From positions 32,770,001 to 32,834,000 of the forward strand of contig JAIVEN010000016.1 of NCBI GenBank assembly GCA_026686845.1: DNA of 64,000 bases, given 5' to 3'. The stretch's first letter is position 1; the number at the start of each line of letters is the position of its first letter. The notes under the pieces were generated by a model. That model had not been told where the DNA came from. It did not search any database and worked only from the letters and a program-made list of their open reading frames with translations. Source of the DNA: Adenanthera pavonina (lineage: Eukaryota > Streptophyta > Magnoliopsida > Fabales > Fabaceae). A program made the position numbers and the translations under genes. This document shows, piece after piece, positions 12,775-25,380 of the stretch.

Positions 12775-14220
12775 TTGCAGCTAACTCACATGATAAATGA
12801 ATCAGTTCAAAGTTTCTACGTTCCTCCAGTCTTAAACATGTTAAGAAGGCCAAATTTGCTCAATAAGCAACCACAAAAAAAGTTGATTCTGCAAGCCACA
12901 AGTCTTGATCATGTCAAAGCAATCTATTCCATTAGTAAATTTTATATCTTAAGATTAAACATGGCTTCAAGGTATCATTCTTTCATTTGTTTGCTAATTT
13001 CTATCACATAGTAATTTTTGTGAACAACAATTGAACATGTAAATGTATAGAAATGTGTGCAAATATCTAATGGATATGACCTCAAAAAATTAAATGGTAT
13101 GTCATTAGATAACTCATCCCATTGTAGAAATATGTCTTCTGAAGGTCGATAAGCTATCCTCTAAAAACAGTAAGTAATTTGTAGAAACTATTGGCCAAGT
13201 AGCAAAGTTTGTAGATGCAATTAATGCTTGTCGATCGTGCCAACTGTCAGAAAATCTTGATGACATATCACATTATTGCACAACAAAAGGTCCTCAACAA
13301 CAACCATGCAAGGATATAACAAACATAACCCATGAGGAACAATTCAATATTCTTCAAGCCTCAAATTTTGGTATGACAATAGTTAAGTTCTAGCTATATG
13401 CTTTTTTGAAAATAGTTAAAAAGATATTATTCATAAATAGTTGTATCATGTAGTTCTGGGAAAAAGTCCTCAGAAATCCAATTTACTCCAACTGAACCAC
13501 AAAATGGGGATGTTATCAATAGCAAGAGATTTAGGAAGCTTTTTACCAAAGTGTTTCATTTAGGATATGGGACCAACTATAGCAACAACACAGTTGAATC
13601 TGTTTCTCAGCAAGTACAAAGTGTAGCAAATATAGAAGAGTAGTCATTTAACGCAACTAGTATAGACTATAATCTCTGTCATCTTCCATTGCTTACAAAT
13701 AAAAACTAGCCATAGCATTCAATGAATCTAAACTCTTTCCACTTGTGTATAATTGAAACTGCTACACATCATACATGACCTGACAATCAAAGCAATTCAG
13801 TCTGTCATGGAGGTAACAAATCAAAATTAGTCAAATTCTTCACATATTCTCATCCAGCTCGGAAAGACAGAGATATAGATCCAAAATAATTAAAGTTGAT
13901 GTAAACAAGATACAGTTAGCTGAAAAATTAACTCTATTGTTTACATGATCATTAATGACCATATATTTGCTATCTATTGCGTCATCATCCATTGTACAAT
14001 TCTTCTTCAAATATAATGCATATTATTTTACTTATTTTTTGTTTCTTTAATACAGTTAGAATGGTAAACAAGCCATTCTAGAAGAATATCATAGCACTTC
14101 ATAATCTGAAAAGGCACACATCTAAATTTGGTTATATTAACTTCAAGCATTAACAAAATTCTACAGCTTGTAATCCTGTCAGTTCATTTACATGGCCTTT
14201 CCGATAACAATATATTTTCT
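12775..14220 (+). other. Region upstream of the Helitron gene, possibly its decayed 5' end
   Basis: No domain can be named. It precedes the first recognisable Helitron exon in the same orientation and may hold eroded 5' exons (for example the frame at 12775-13011). This is inferred from position only. Confidence 0.25.
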
Positions 14221-14559
14221 TTGACTTGTGTAGATTATGAAGATGTGTCAAATGAAGAATATTTGCCACTTAAGCAAAATGAAGAAACTGATACAAAAAG
14301 TATTGACGATAATCTAGAAAACATAGGTATGTAGTTCAAATTATTATATAATACATAGTATTTACATTCTAATTAATATTAACCATAATTTCTTCTATAT
14401 TAATTTTTTTATATTTTTATTGCAGAATATTTGGATTTTGGTGATGTTCACATACGTCCATTTTGCAATGCAAAGATGTGGTTTAAAAAAATGGTCAAAT
14501 GTAATAATAAAGAGTACCTTGTAACTACATTCTCAATGTGTTGTGGTTAAAGGAAAATT
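14221..14559 (+). pseudogene. Helitron RepHel pseudogene, N-terminal zinc-finger-like exons
   Basis: One exon-like stretch ends at 14326 before a GTATG donor. After an intron-like gap ending TTGCAG at 14425, the frame resumes as EYLDFGDVHIRPFCNAKMWF and later FSMCCG. This matches the start of plant Helitron replication-helicase proteins, which carry a CxxC...W(F/Y)xE...FSLCCG(K/R)G zinc-finger-like region. The 'FSMCCG' is followed by a stop. A solo LTR (14560-17333) cuts the exon, and the reading continues at 17339 as ...IQLPTIHKPPSYL, the usual 'IQLPPL-EPP-L' sequence. Broken and non-functional. Confidence 0.75.
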
Positions 14560-17333
14560 TGTAATATCTCTAAATATCTAGATATTTAGAGATGTATTGG
14601 TATATAGAAAAATACGAGATACAACAATTGAGATAAAAAAGGTTAAGGTAATTTATTGGGTCAAGGAAATAAAATTCAAAATTACATTTTTGTCCCTGAA
14701 AAAATAATTAATTGCATTTTATTCCCTATGGAAACTTACGAGAAAGTACCAAAAAGAATAAATATTTATATTTTTGACCTTATTTAGGGGGCAATTTCAG
14801 AAATATTAAAAATTTATGTCAGACTGGCTTATGATATACTGAATCCAATGGTATAGTGTATTAGGCTTAAAGGATTAATTTGAAAGAAATTAGATTGCAG
14901 AATATATATTGCAAAAGTAAAAGTATTGTGGGCCTACCAAAAAGTAAACAGGAAGAAAGAAAATTATGTGGGCCCCATACAGATATTTTAGGGGACAGGA
15001 TATTAAAGTAAATACAGATTAAAGCTTACTTTAATCCTATACTCATAAAAAATTATAATATTGCAAAAAGTAACTTTACTAGTCCAGGTATAAAATAACC
15101 AACACAGGTTGTATTTGGACTAGAAAAGATATGTAGTATTTTGGATAAGAATACCCCTAAGTTGGTGCCACCTATTAGCATGTGGGAGAATTGGAATTTT
15201 AAATCATTTTAAATAAAGCTTAATGGTTAAGGAAAGCTTTAACCCAACCATAGTTGGGTAATTAACCATGATTTGTGCCATTATATAATCTCTCTCCCTC
15301 TAGCCGACCCACACACTTGAGAAAGAGGGGAAGAGTGGTCTGCACAACCAAGAGAAGTGGAAGCTACGTGGGAAAAATGAAGGAGAAAAAGAAAGAAGAA
15401 ATTCAAGGAAAATTAAGTTACTAGCTTGTGATTCTTGTGAATTCTTGCTTAGTTTTCAAGTGGTTTAGCTTGATTTCCTTGAGTCTTTCTTCTCTTCTCT
15501 TGCTATATGAATTTTGGCCTACGCATAGGGATAGAAGACGAAGTGATTTCTTGCATCAAAACCAAGCAAAAGCATAAGTCACTTAAAACAAATCTAGTTG
15601 TGTTTTGAAGCAAGTAGTTGAAAAATCACTTCTTTCTTTATTGAGTCAGATTTTGGCCAGCAGGTTAGGGTTAGAAGGAGTTGAATTTTCATGATTTTGA
15701 TTCCAAAAATGATTTCCTCATGGTGGAAAACCATAAATGTAAGTATTGAAATCAGGAAAATCCTTAAGAAAAGCTATATAGGTTTTTATGGCTCCAATGA
15801 GACCATAGAAGCAGTACCTCAAGTGGATTTTTAATGTTGATATAGGTCTTGGGGAAACCTAAGAAAGCTAGTGGAAGCATTGGATCCAAGAAAAAGAGCC
15901 AAAGAAATGCTTCAAGGTAGCTAAGTTCTCATTTTTACATTTTATTATCTTGCAATGTTGTAAATGTTTTATGATGTGCCATATTATTTCTTTGATGATT
16001 GTTGATTGTTTTGGGTACTTAAATGAGAGGGCTTAGCACTCGAGATGTCCATTTTCTAAGCCGTTATGTTGCCAGAATTTTTTTGAACAATATGATATTA
16101 TGTGTCTTCATATAATTTTTATGATGATTTCATGACTTGCTTGATAATATAATGTGGGAAATTGACTTGCTACTCTGATTTTCCAAAATCTCATCATCTC
16201 AAGTATCAACATGACTTGGAACAAGCTATGGCAATGGAGTCTAGAGAGCTAAGGAAGAAGATGAAGGAGTTAATGCTTGATTTTATAGCGCATGCTATAA
16301 GTTGTATTTGAAGAATTTTATGTAAAATTGTATATGAATTTATAATGTAGTTCCTATTTGTTATCATGTACCATTAAGTCCCTTATAATGTTATGAACAT
16401 AGTTTGGTCAAGTTTGAAGCATGTATATAGTGAAAAAAAGAGGTTCTGAAGTGTAAAATGCAAATTTGTCTAAGATGACCAGCCAAGCAAGAAATAGGGG
16501 TATTCTATTTGAAATAGGGCAATTAGAATAAGTGTTATATATTCTCAGATAGTAGAAAGAACAAATTTTCCAAAAAGTTAAAGAACACTTAATTTGGATA
16601 AATGTATGATTTATAATAAATTTTTGAAGTTAGGGTTAAAACGTGGACATAGTTGGAAAACTATATATTTTTAATGATAAGTATTGCTTATTTTGATAGG
16701 TATCATAAAATTGTACAGAGCTCTAAAAATTTAGTGGTTTCTATGTATGAAAAGATCTATATTTTGAGTTTAATATGCCAGTGATTTGAGTGCAATTGGG
16801 GCTATATAATAAGAGCTATGCATATTTTCCTAAAACTGTTCTAGTAAAGTTATATTATGACCCTTACTAGTTTAAGATGATACTATACTCCATTTTTGTT
16901 GAATAAATGTACAATATTAATATAGGTAAAAATTAGGCATGTAGAGCTTTTTAATGATGTAAAGTATGTATGAATTGGCTCATGACAGAATAAGAAATAA
17001 ATTTTCAAAATTAAGGCTCTAGAAAGTTGTAAAATGACCATATGAACAGTAAATTTTGTGCTAAATACTATATCAATTGGCACAATTAAAATCCTATTAC
17101 ATATATTTTTCCCATGTAGAGAATATTTTAAGTTATTTTTGGAGATTTGAACCACCTTCATATGATTTTTTAGATTTAGTTATGAATTTTTAAAATTCAG
17201 TCTAGAAAATAGAGAGACCATGTGAATAATAATCAAAGATTTTAAATTTTTCTATTTTTGTCCCTTATATGATTTAAGCATCTAAGCATGATTAAATGGA
17301 CAATAGTAAGGTCCAATAAGCTAAGGTGTTACA
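14560..17333 (+). mobile_element. Solo gypsy LTR inserted in the Helitron gene, TSD AAATT
   Basis: The LTR begins TGTAATATCTC and ends AAGGTGTTACA. It is flanked by perfect 5-bp duplications AAATT at 14555-14559 and 17334-17338. Removing it rejoins a single Helitron exon, which confirms the borders. The length is 2774 bp. A TATA-like TATATAATC lies near 15280, ahead of a CT-rich start-like region. A hairpin GATTTT-CC-AAAATC lies at 16177-16190, and 'TTTTCTAAGCCGTTATG' near 16056 matches other family members. Open frames inside are not genes. Confidence 0.9.
14566..14593. repeat. 28-bp perfect palindrome at the LTR 5' end
   Basis: The sequence from ATCTCTAAATATCT to its exact complement AGATATTTAGAGAT has no spacer. 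It starts 6 bp inside the LTR. Other LTRs of the family have only the left arm (TCTCTAAA or TCTCTATT), so the palindrome is specific to this copy. Confidence 0.9.
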
Positions 17334-17338
17334 AAATT

Positions 17339-20092
17339 CAATTGCCAACCATACACAAACCACCCTCATACTTACACAATTTGTACTTCAATGTGACATT
17401 TGATGATTTTAAAAATTCCTTGAAAAATATTAGAACCTATAATAATAATATATTCTTATTTACTTCATAGCATAAATTCAGGGCATAGGCCATATTCCTT
17501 TATTCTTTGTGGTCAAAACTACCATAGTATTGGGAGCCTTCTACCCTCAAATGGATAGAAGCCTATATATTCCAAACTTTACATCTATGACACAAAGAAT
17601 GAAATTAGAAATAGAATATTTGCTATCAGGTATAGACTTCTCTTTGTTGAACAAGAAATTCAACTACATGTATATAATGCTTTTAAATATTAATTTTATA
17701 TTAGATTTTTATTGTTTGTAGTATTATTATTTTTTCTAATCATCTTAACTCTTTGCAGTGCCCACACTCAAGGAAAAGAAATCAATGAGAATATTGCTTA
17801 CAAGATAATGGAAGAACTAAATGCTAATAATATATATTTGCAAGAATATCGAAGAGCATTAGAAATTATTCATGCTAATAAGCAAGTGGATGTGCAAATT
17901 TGCCTCTTGTCAAAAAGAGAAAAAGATGGCCGTATATATAACCTCCCTTTATGTTTTGAGGTAGCAGAATTAATTGTAGGGCACTTTGACATGTCATATA
18001 ACCCAAGGTACATTATTGTCGAAAAAAGATGTGGACAACTAAAGAGAATAAGCAAGACACACAATTCATACCTTCCTCTCAACCACTATTTCCATATGGG
18101 GGAGATGGATATAGAGATGATATTCCATACAGAGAAATGACTAGAAGGAAATTGAAGAAGAAAGGATATGTGACCATCAGAGAGTACCTAGCATACAAAT
18201 AGATGTCAAGGGATAATGAGATTAATGTTTTGCTTGTAGCAAGAAAGCTTTTACTACAATTTATTGTTGATGGTTATACTATGATAGAGTCTCAAAGACT
18301 TCGATTCGTTTGAAATCATTAAAAAGACTTACAGGTTGATTGGTACCAAGGGATAAGTGAAGCTATTCTAAGAGAAGATATGATTGCAAGATCAATAGGG
18401 AAAAGAGTAATACTACCATCATCATTCACTGGAGGGGCAAGATACTTATTATAAAATTATCAAGATACAATGGCTATCTCTAGATGGGCAGGATTCCTAA
18501 CATTTTTATCATATTTACATGTGACCTTGCTTGGTTTGAAATTTGAAGACGTTGCAAGAAAGATTCTATCAGCCCTATTGAAAGAGCTGAAGCAATTTCA
18601 AGCATCTTCAAGATCAAATTTAGCAACTACTTTCAATTATGAAGAAACAAAAATTGTTTGGGAAAGTAAGGGCATGTAATTATTTTCCAAATTAATATAT
18701 CTAATTTTATTCCTAACAGAATATCTGAAATGAAGTCTAATTAATTTTTTTTTTGTGCTCTTACATGAACATTAAATGCTAATGTCAAAACTAGTTTTGA
18801 AAAAAAAAAAAACTACTATGTACTTATGCTTTTATAGTCAAATTAAAATATTCCAAACATCCTATTTCTCATTTACATACATATACCCACGGTGATATCT
18901 AAATATATAAAAGTACTATCACACATAAACAATATTTCATATCTATTGATAAGCATGACAAAATCAAATCTATTGACCAAAAGTATACCTTTTGCCAATA
19001 ATAAAGTTCATACAACACATAGATACACTTCTTTATATTTTATTTTTTACTCAATACTGATTTTTTGCATAAATACTATTTTTCAGTATTGAAGATGTTG
19101 AAACAAGAATTCACATATAATTAGTTGCACAAAGGAAATTGACTACTATTGCAAGATTCAAACTAACTTCTATTTCATTTTTTGACAAAAATTATATGCA
19201 AAGGTATGTACAATTGAATTTCAAAAAAGAGGGCTTCCTCATGCACATATATTACTATTCTTAGATGAATAAGACAAAATCAAGACTCCTGAGTAAGTTG
19301 ACAAAGTTATAAGGTTGAGATACCTGACAAGCATAAATAGCCAATTCTACACGATCTTGTACAATCATTCATAATCCATGGACCTTGTGGTGAAAGCAAT
19401 CCTAAGTTACCATGCATGAAAGATAATAAATGTAGTAAATATTTCCCTAAGAAATATAACACCCACACCACTCTTGATGAAGAAGGGTATCCTACATACA
19501 TATAGAAGAAGAGAAAATGGCAGATACGTAATAAAAAGCGAGATACCATTGGACAACAGGTTTGTTGTTCCTTATAATCCTTTACTACTTAAGATGTTCC
19601 ATGCACATTTGAATGTAGAGAAGACAAATCAATTAAGAGCTATCAAATATTTATTCAAATATATCAGCAAGGGGAATGGTTGAGCAATAGCAACATTGTA
19701 TGGAAGTAATTCAAGTGAAGATGACACTATCATAGATGAGATTCAACATTACTATGATTGGAGATATATATAGATATATATGCTTGTGAAACAGTATGGA
19801 GGATTTTTGGATTTGACACTCACCACAAATACCCTCAAGTGGAAAGATTATATTATCATCTACCAAACCAACAATCAGTTGTGTGCTCTAGTATGACCAA
19901 CCTTGAAAAAATGCTTCAAAGTGAGACAATCAAGCAATCAATGCTCACGACATGGATGAAATGCAACAAAGGCAATCTAGAGGCAAGGAAACTAACATAC
20001 AGAATTCCCAAACCGTTTTGTTTATCACAAAGACATCAAAAAGTGGAAACCTAGAAAAAGAGGTTTTTCTATTGATAGATTGCAACATATAT
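17339..20092 (+). pseudogene. Helitron RepHel pseudogene, Rep/Helitron_like_N region
   Basis: Successive frame fragments follow plant Helitron proteins in order. They are IQLPTIHKPPSYL (17338), a stretch with SKREKDGRIYNLP and IIVEKRCGQLKRIS (17712-18140), IDGYTMIESQRLRF-like sequence near 18270, SFTGGARYLL (18425), LNFKKRGLPHAHILLFLDE (19216), and RRRENGRYVIKSEIPLDNRF then RAIKYLFKYISKGNG (19500-19680). A CETVWRIFGFDTHHKYPQVE segment and PRKRGFSIDRL (about 20070) follow. GLPHAHILLFL precedes the rolling-circle catalytic part of such proteins. Many stops, frameshifts and small insertions show it is long dead. The gene stops at the gypsy element beginning near 20093, and its middle part is missing on the far side. 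Confidence 0.85.
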
Positions 20093-22564
20093 TATAATAT
20101 CCCTACTTCGCTAGATATTATAAAATGCATAGGAAAATAACAAAATTTGAGATACATGGTTAGTTATGATAAAGGGTAAAAAAGTCATTTTCTCAGTTTA
20201 GAACGGTAAATGAGGAAATTATATTTTTTTCCTCAGATAGAAAAATTCTATGCAATATAGTCTCTAAAAAGAAAGAATTTTATGCAATTTAGTTCTTGGG
20301 AGAAATTACAAGAAATGACCCGAAAGAATTAAAAATGATAATTTAATCTTGGGTCAAGGGCAATTTTGTTAGTATAAAAATTTACTGCCAAAATGAAGCT
20401 CATGATGAGCTGGACCCAATGGTATATAGCATGGGGGTCAATTGATTAAAAATGATGAAATAATCAATGTCGAGTGTCAAAAAAATAATTAAAAAAAGAG
20501 AGATTATGGGCCTCACAAATAGTAAAAAGGTAAAGATACAATTTGGGACAAAATAATTAATTTTACAGTGTTACAAATTTATAATAATATTGTATCCCTA
20601 AAATAATAAACTGCTATAAAAAGTAACTTTATCGGTACAATTAAAAATTTATTGGTACAAAATATATCTAGGTTGAGGAAAATATGTAGTATTTAGGCAC
20701 TAACTCCCTCCTCATTGGCATGAAAATATGCATGTGAAGAAGGTGACTTTTAACCCAAAATACTTCCTTAAGAACACAACATTTTTGGACAAAAAGCAAC
20801 CGTGGTTAACAAACTATGATTAGTAAGTAATTAAGCTAATTAACCCCTTATTTCCTCTTATTTTGGATGACATATTCTGCAGAAATTGGAGAGAGAAAGA
20901 CTCAAGGAAAGCCATGGGAGAGAGGAGGAAAAGAGAAGAAGAAAGTGAAGACAAGTAGAAAAGCTTGAGAAATCTAGAGCCAAGGTAATGTTTCAAGCTT
21001 TCTAGCTTGTGTTTCCAAGTGGTTTATAGTAGTTTAGTTAAGTCTTCTCCTCTCTCTCTCTCTATATATATATATGGATTTTGGCCAAACCCTAGGTCAT
21101 GAGGAAGATGAGTTTTCATGCATCAAACTTAGGGAAAACCTTAAACTAGTCAAGAAAACATGATTTCTAAGAGATTAAAGCAACATTGCATGAGACAATT
21201 TTCTTCCTCACTTAGGGTAGTTTTAACCCAGAATAGGGTTGGTATTCAGAGATGGAATTTTATGTTTTTAATGTAAAAAATGGATTCCTTGAGTCCAAAT
21301 TAGCTAAGAACAAGTGTTGTTTCAAGAAAAACCAAAAGAAAAGCTACATAGAAAATTTAGAGTTAGTGAGCACTTTATGAAGAAATACCATGAACCAGTG
21401 GTGTCTAACCTTTAAATGATTATGTATTTAGGTTCAAGAAAGTTGTGTAAGGCTTAAGAAAGGGTGTGCAAAGGGTGGAAAACAAATGATCTCTCAAAGG
21501 TAGCATTTTACCTTTTCTTGCCATATATTGTCTTATATGATTTCTATGAATTTGATGACTTGCCATGTGATTGATTGGATGATTTGTAAATGTTGGCTGA
21601 GCTAAATGAAGAGGTTTATGATATCTGGATGTCCATTTTGTGAAATAAAACTTTGTCAAAATTTATATGAAATTATATGGCACAATATATTCTAGGTTAT
21701 TTTTTATTGTTTTCCTAATTTTTGATGAGAAATGTGATGATATATATGCTTGATGGGTAATGCTATTGAGATTCCTTTAATCTCACTCTTTCATATGTCA
21801 ACCATATATAGGGTCAAGCTATGACAAGGCTACCAAAGAGGAAACAGGCATAGAGAAACAAGTTGATGATTAAGATGACTTTGCTTGCTATGATATTTTA
21901 TTTTGATTTATTATGTAAATTCATGTGTGTAGTGTTAAATCTATACCTTGAAGTAATTATATCCCTTTAGGTCTTACGATATGTATGGTATGATATGAGA
22001 ACAAGTTATGGCCATGTAATTAGGTTTTGACCTTTATTTTTCCAAGTTAAGGGATGTAAATGGTCATTCTGACCTCTAGTCAGTAATACAACTACTATTT
22101 GGGACTTTTTGTTTTGGAACATATGATTGCTATATATGGTTGGAAACTAAACATATAGATCTTTAAAATGGTCCAAAGATTTGGATGCTTGTACAATTTA
22201 TTATAATTTTTCAAAATTAGTACCAGAAAACTGGGTTTCCAGAAAATGACCATATGAATAGTAAATCTTCTCGAAATTTATTGTACTAATCGGCATGATC
22301 AATGCTCTATTTCTTTTTTTTTTTTCCATTTAGACAATTGTTTAAGCTATTTTTATAAATTTGAATCACTTACATACGATTTTTGGAGAATTAGTTATGA
22401 ATTTTCAAAGTTCGATCAGAAAAATGAAATTTACCAAATGAACAGTACTGAATTTGTGAAAATTTTGTTTTGGCTTTTATTGTGATTCAAGTTTCTAATC
22501 ATGTATATTTAGACTCTAATAAGGTCTAATATATGGAAAATGAGACTAAAGATAAGGTGTCACA
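20093..22564 (+). repeat. 5' LTR of the gypsy element
   Basis: It aligns with the 3' LTR from 'ATAAAATGCATA' near its start to 'AAGGT-T-ACA' at its end. The first bases read TATAATATCCC rather than TGTAACATCTC, so the terminus is mutated, or the first few bases are Helitron sequence. A stem-loop TGAGATT-CCTTT-AATCTCA lies at 21767-21785. Just downstream, TGTATTAAAGTC (about 22570) may be an eroded initiator-Met-tRNA primer site, which is usually TGGTATCAGAGC. That last call is weak. Confidence 0.8.
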
Positions 22565-22709
22565 TTTTCTGTATTAAAGTCGAAGGTCAAGGCTTTTAGA
22601 ACATTAGTTTTATACTGAAATAGGTTAAGTTTAGAAAAAAGGAATATATTATTTACTAGTATTCCTTTAAAATAGTCCATTAACTAGTTGTTATTGTGGG
22701 AGAAAACAA

Positions 22710-23560
22710 ATGTTTGCATCCACTAACAGCTTAGTTTTAGACTACCACGATGAGCCTAAGGTGGTACCAGTAGGACCAAATAGAGAGGAAAGCATAGGTT
22801 CTAGTCAGGTGCCCTTTCAAAGTATAAGGGAAGTACAGTTTGAAGTAGGATCCTCACAGCCAGTACAGGAGCCTATTGCAATATCACCAATACAGGTTGT
22901 TCCTCTTTCAGCTGAACCACCACAAGAAAGGGTGGTGGAGGTTTATGCAGATGTGGATTATATGGTAGGATTTCTGATGGATCCTAATAACACCCCTGAT
23001 GACAGACTAGCAGATGTTGAATACATAGTTTTCAAGATTATATGAAGGGACTGGAACAAGTGATGGCATTTATGAACATGGTGTCAATGGTTAAGGAGTT
23101 CTTGGAAACTCAAGGGTCACAATATTTCCATATGGAAGGTTGTGACCAGATTATATAATGAAAGCTACTAGTATTATTGGGCCTTTCCAATGACTACTTC
23201 CTTAGATATGTTAAAAGATGCAAAGGAATTTATAGAATCCCGAGGCCAACCTTTCTTTGAACTAGCTTAGATGGATGTTGTCATCACTATATTGCTTAAT
23301 GATGATGACTACTGGGGATCAATAAAGGATGAGTTAAGAAGAGAGTGGCTTTGAAGTTTCCATGAGTGCATCCAGGAAGTGATTCATCAGGAATGACTGA
23401 GGATGGAGCTAGAAGGTATCAAATGAATTGAGACTAATCATGTAGTACTACAGGCACATGAGTATCTGACTGAAGAAGAACCTACGGAACAACCTAAGGA
23501 AGATCCTGAGGAAAATCTAGTGCAGTTATACCTTAGGGATAGTCCTGACTCTTCCTAGAT
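22710..23560 (+). pseudogene. Unidentified coding-like leader between the 5' LTR and gag
   Basis: A clean 111-codon frame (22710-23045) is rich in E, P, V and Q and lacks any motif I recognise. After a frameshift, coding-like fragments continue, including LDMLKDAKEFIESRGQPFFE, a D/E-rich stretch and EEEPTEQPKEDPEENLVQLY, up to a stop near 23558. Gag-like sequence starts only near 23830. Tekay-type elements usually begin gag soon after the primer site, so this extra 0.85 kb is unexpected. It could be an N-terminal gag extension or a separate acidic ORF. Confidence 0.4.
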
Positions 23561-23814
23561 ATTATTTAGGATTGTATGTATGTGAAAATATGTACAAGTA
23601 AAGAACACTAACTGATTGCTGATTTTGAGCTGTGATATATGTTCAGTCAAAGATAATATAACTATTAGAAAGAAAGAACTGATTTAGAAAATGACTGTGA
23701 ATGAAAGCATGTTCGAAGTTGACTATGTGAACATAATGTTATGTTTATATGTATATATATTCTCTGAGTATCATTACTATATGTTCATGATTTCAATTAC
23801 TGTTTAGATACAAA

Positions 23815-24896
23815 TAGCCTATACTAGAAGACAGGCAAGAGCAAAAACTCCTAAATAGGGAGAAACACCACAAGTTGTTCAATTACAAGCTATCATGAAT
23901 AGATTGGATCAACAACAAAGAACTATTGAGCATTTACAAAGAACTATAGCTACTTAGAGACAACCTTTTGAGGTTAGGATTGAAGAACCACCTCCAAGGC
24001 TGCATTAGCAAATGGAACCTCAAGCTACACCAATGAATTAGGTAGCAAGTGAAGTAGCTGACTTTGCATACCAACAGAATGTGAAAACTCAATTCTAGAA
24101 ACATTGTCCTCCCTCATTTAAAGGAAAATTTGATGTACAAGCTGTCGACGACTAGATTTTGAGTTTAGAAAAGATATTCAGGTTAATAGGTTGTGATTAT
24201 GAAATGAAAGGCTTGTTAGCTACATACATGCTCGAGAAAGAGGTAGACCAATGGTGGTAAAACACTGAGTTGATCTTGCAGGCTCAGAACATTCCATTGA
24301 TGTGGAAAATATGTTTGGAATATTTCTACAAAAAATACTTTCCATAATCAGTGAGAGATAAAAAGAAGGCTGAATTTATTATACTTTGGCAAGCTGAAGA
24401 TCAATCAATAGACGAGTACATTGCCACTTTTATACAGTTATCTAGGTATTCAACCTACATGCAAAAACATGATGATGAAAGGTGGAAGAGAAGCTGGAAT
24501 GAGGTTTAAAGCTAGCTATTAGGGAAAGAATTGCCTTGATGAGGATCAGGGAATTTAATCCACTGATGGAAGTTAGCGGGATAACAGAAACTAGTGTAAA
24601 CCATAGAAGCCTCACATTTTCTACCCCAGCTAATGTTAGAAAGGCTACTAGTGATAAAGGAGAGTCAAGAAGGAAAAGGAAAAAGGCCATGGAACAATAA
24701 TAGCAAAAGAGGTAGAAAGGGAGGCAGGAGAGGAGGAAGTTGTGCTATGCAGAGAAAAGCCCCAGTTTGTAAGCAATGTGGCAAGATTCATGGTGGAAGA
24801 CCATGTTTAGCTAGGCATAACGTTTGCTTCCAATGTGGGAAATCTGGGCACTTTGTCAGAGATTACAAAGTAGAGATGGCTCGAACTGGACCCTAA
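23815..24896 (+). pseudogene. gag (capsid and zinc knuckles), degenerate
   Basis: Frame fragments in order are an MNRLDQQQRTIEHLQRTIAT coiled-coil-like segment, then PPSFKGKFDVQ, FRLIGCDYEMKGLLATYMLE, a QWW motif and YFYKKYFP (retrotransposon gag domain). The nucleocapsid frame at 24633-24896 follows. It has a CxxC...C segment (CKQCGKIHGGRPC) and a second knuckle CFQCGKSGHFVRDY, in which the last cysteine of CxxC-x4-H-x4-C has become tyrosine. Several in-frame stops occur upstream. Gag would form the particle and bind the element RNA; this copy cannot. Confidence 0.75.
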
Positions 24897-24949
24897 ACAC
24901 AATGAAGGGTCTTTGTTCTTACTCAGCATGAGGCCTGGCAATCACCTGA

Positions 24950-25300
24950 TCTGATTAAAGGTATGATTAAAGTAAATAATTATCTTGTACATGCTTTGTT
25001 TGATTCGGGTGCTATTCATGCATTCATATCTTATAAATGTGCTAAAGGGTTAGGTTTGATTATAATTGTGTTACCATATGACTTATAAGTTTCCACCCCA
25101 ACTAATAACCAAGCCACCACCTCTCATGTTTGTTTGAATTGCATTGTCTAGTATGCCTACTATAGCACCACATTGACTTAATATGCATGTCTTTCCCAGA
25201 CATAGTTGTTATTATAGGCATGAATTGGCTCTTTTTGATCAATATCCTCCTAGATTGTAAAAATAGAGCCCTAATCCTGCCCACTCCTAAAAGTGTCCCA
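24950..25300 (+). pseudogene. Retroviral-type aspartic protease domain, degenerate
   Basis: ALFDSGAIHAFIS carries the D-S-G catalytic triad of pepsin-like retroelement proteases (usually LFDSGATHSFIS). Further on, VIIGMNWLFLINILLDCKNR matches the conserved 'ILGMDWL...DC' block, with the Asp before Trp changed to Asn. Stops separate the two halves. Confidence 0.7.
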
Positions 25301-25380
25301 TATACTAAGACTAAGCTAAATTTTACATTGATTGCTCAAGCTGAGAGATGCTTGGGAAAAGAATGTCAAGCATATTTGAT

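Noticed and set aside
17712..18140. 142-codon frame with a hydrophobic N-terminus that could be read as a secreted or membrane protein
   Set aside because: The hydrophobic start is intron-like T-rich DNA read through. The rest is the Helitron Rep segment with SKREKDGRIYNLP and IIVEKRCGQLKRIS.
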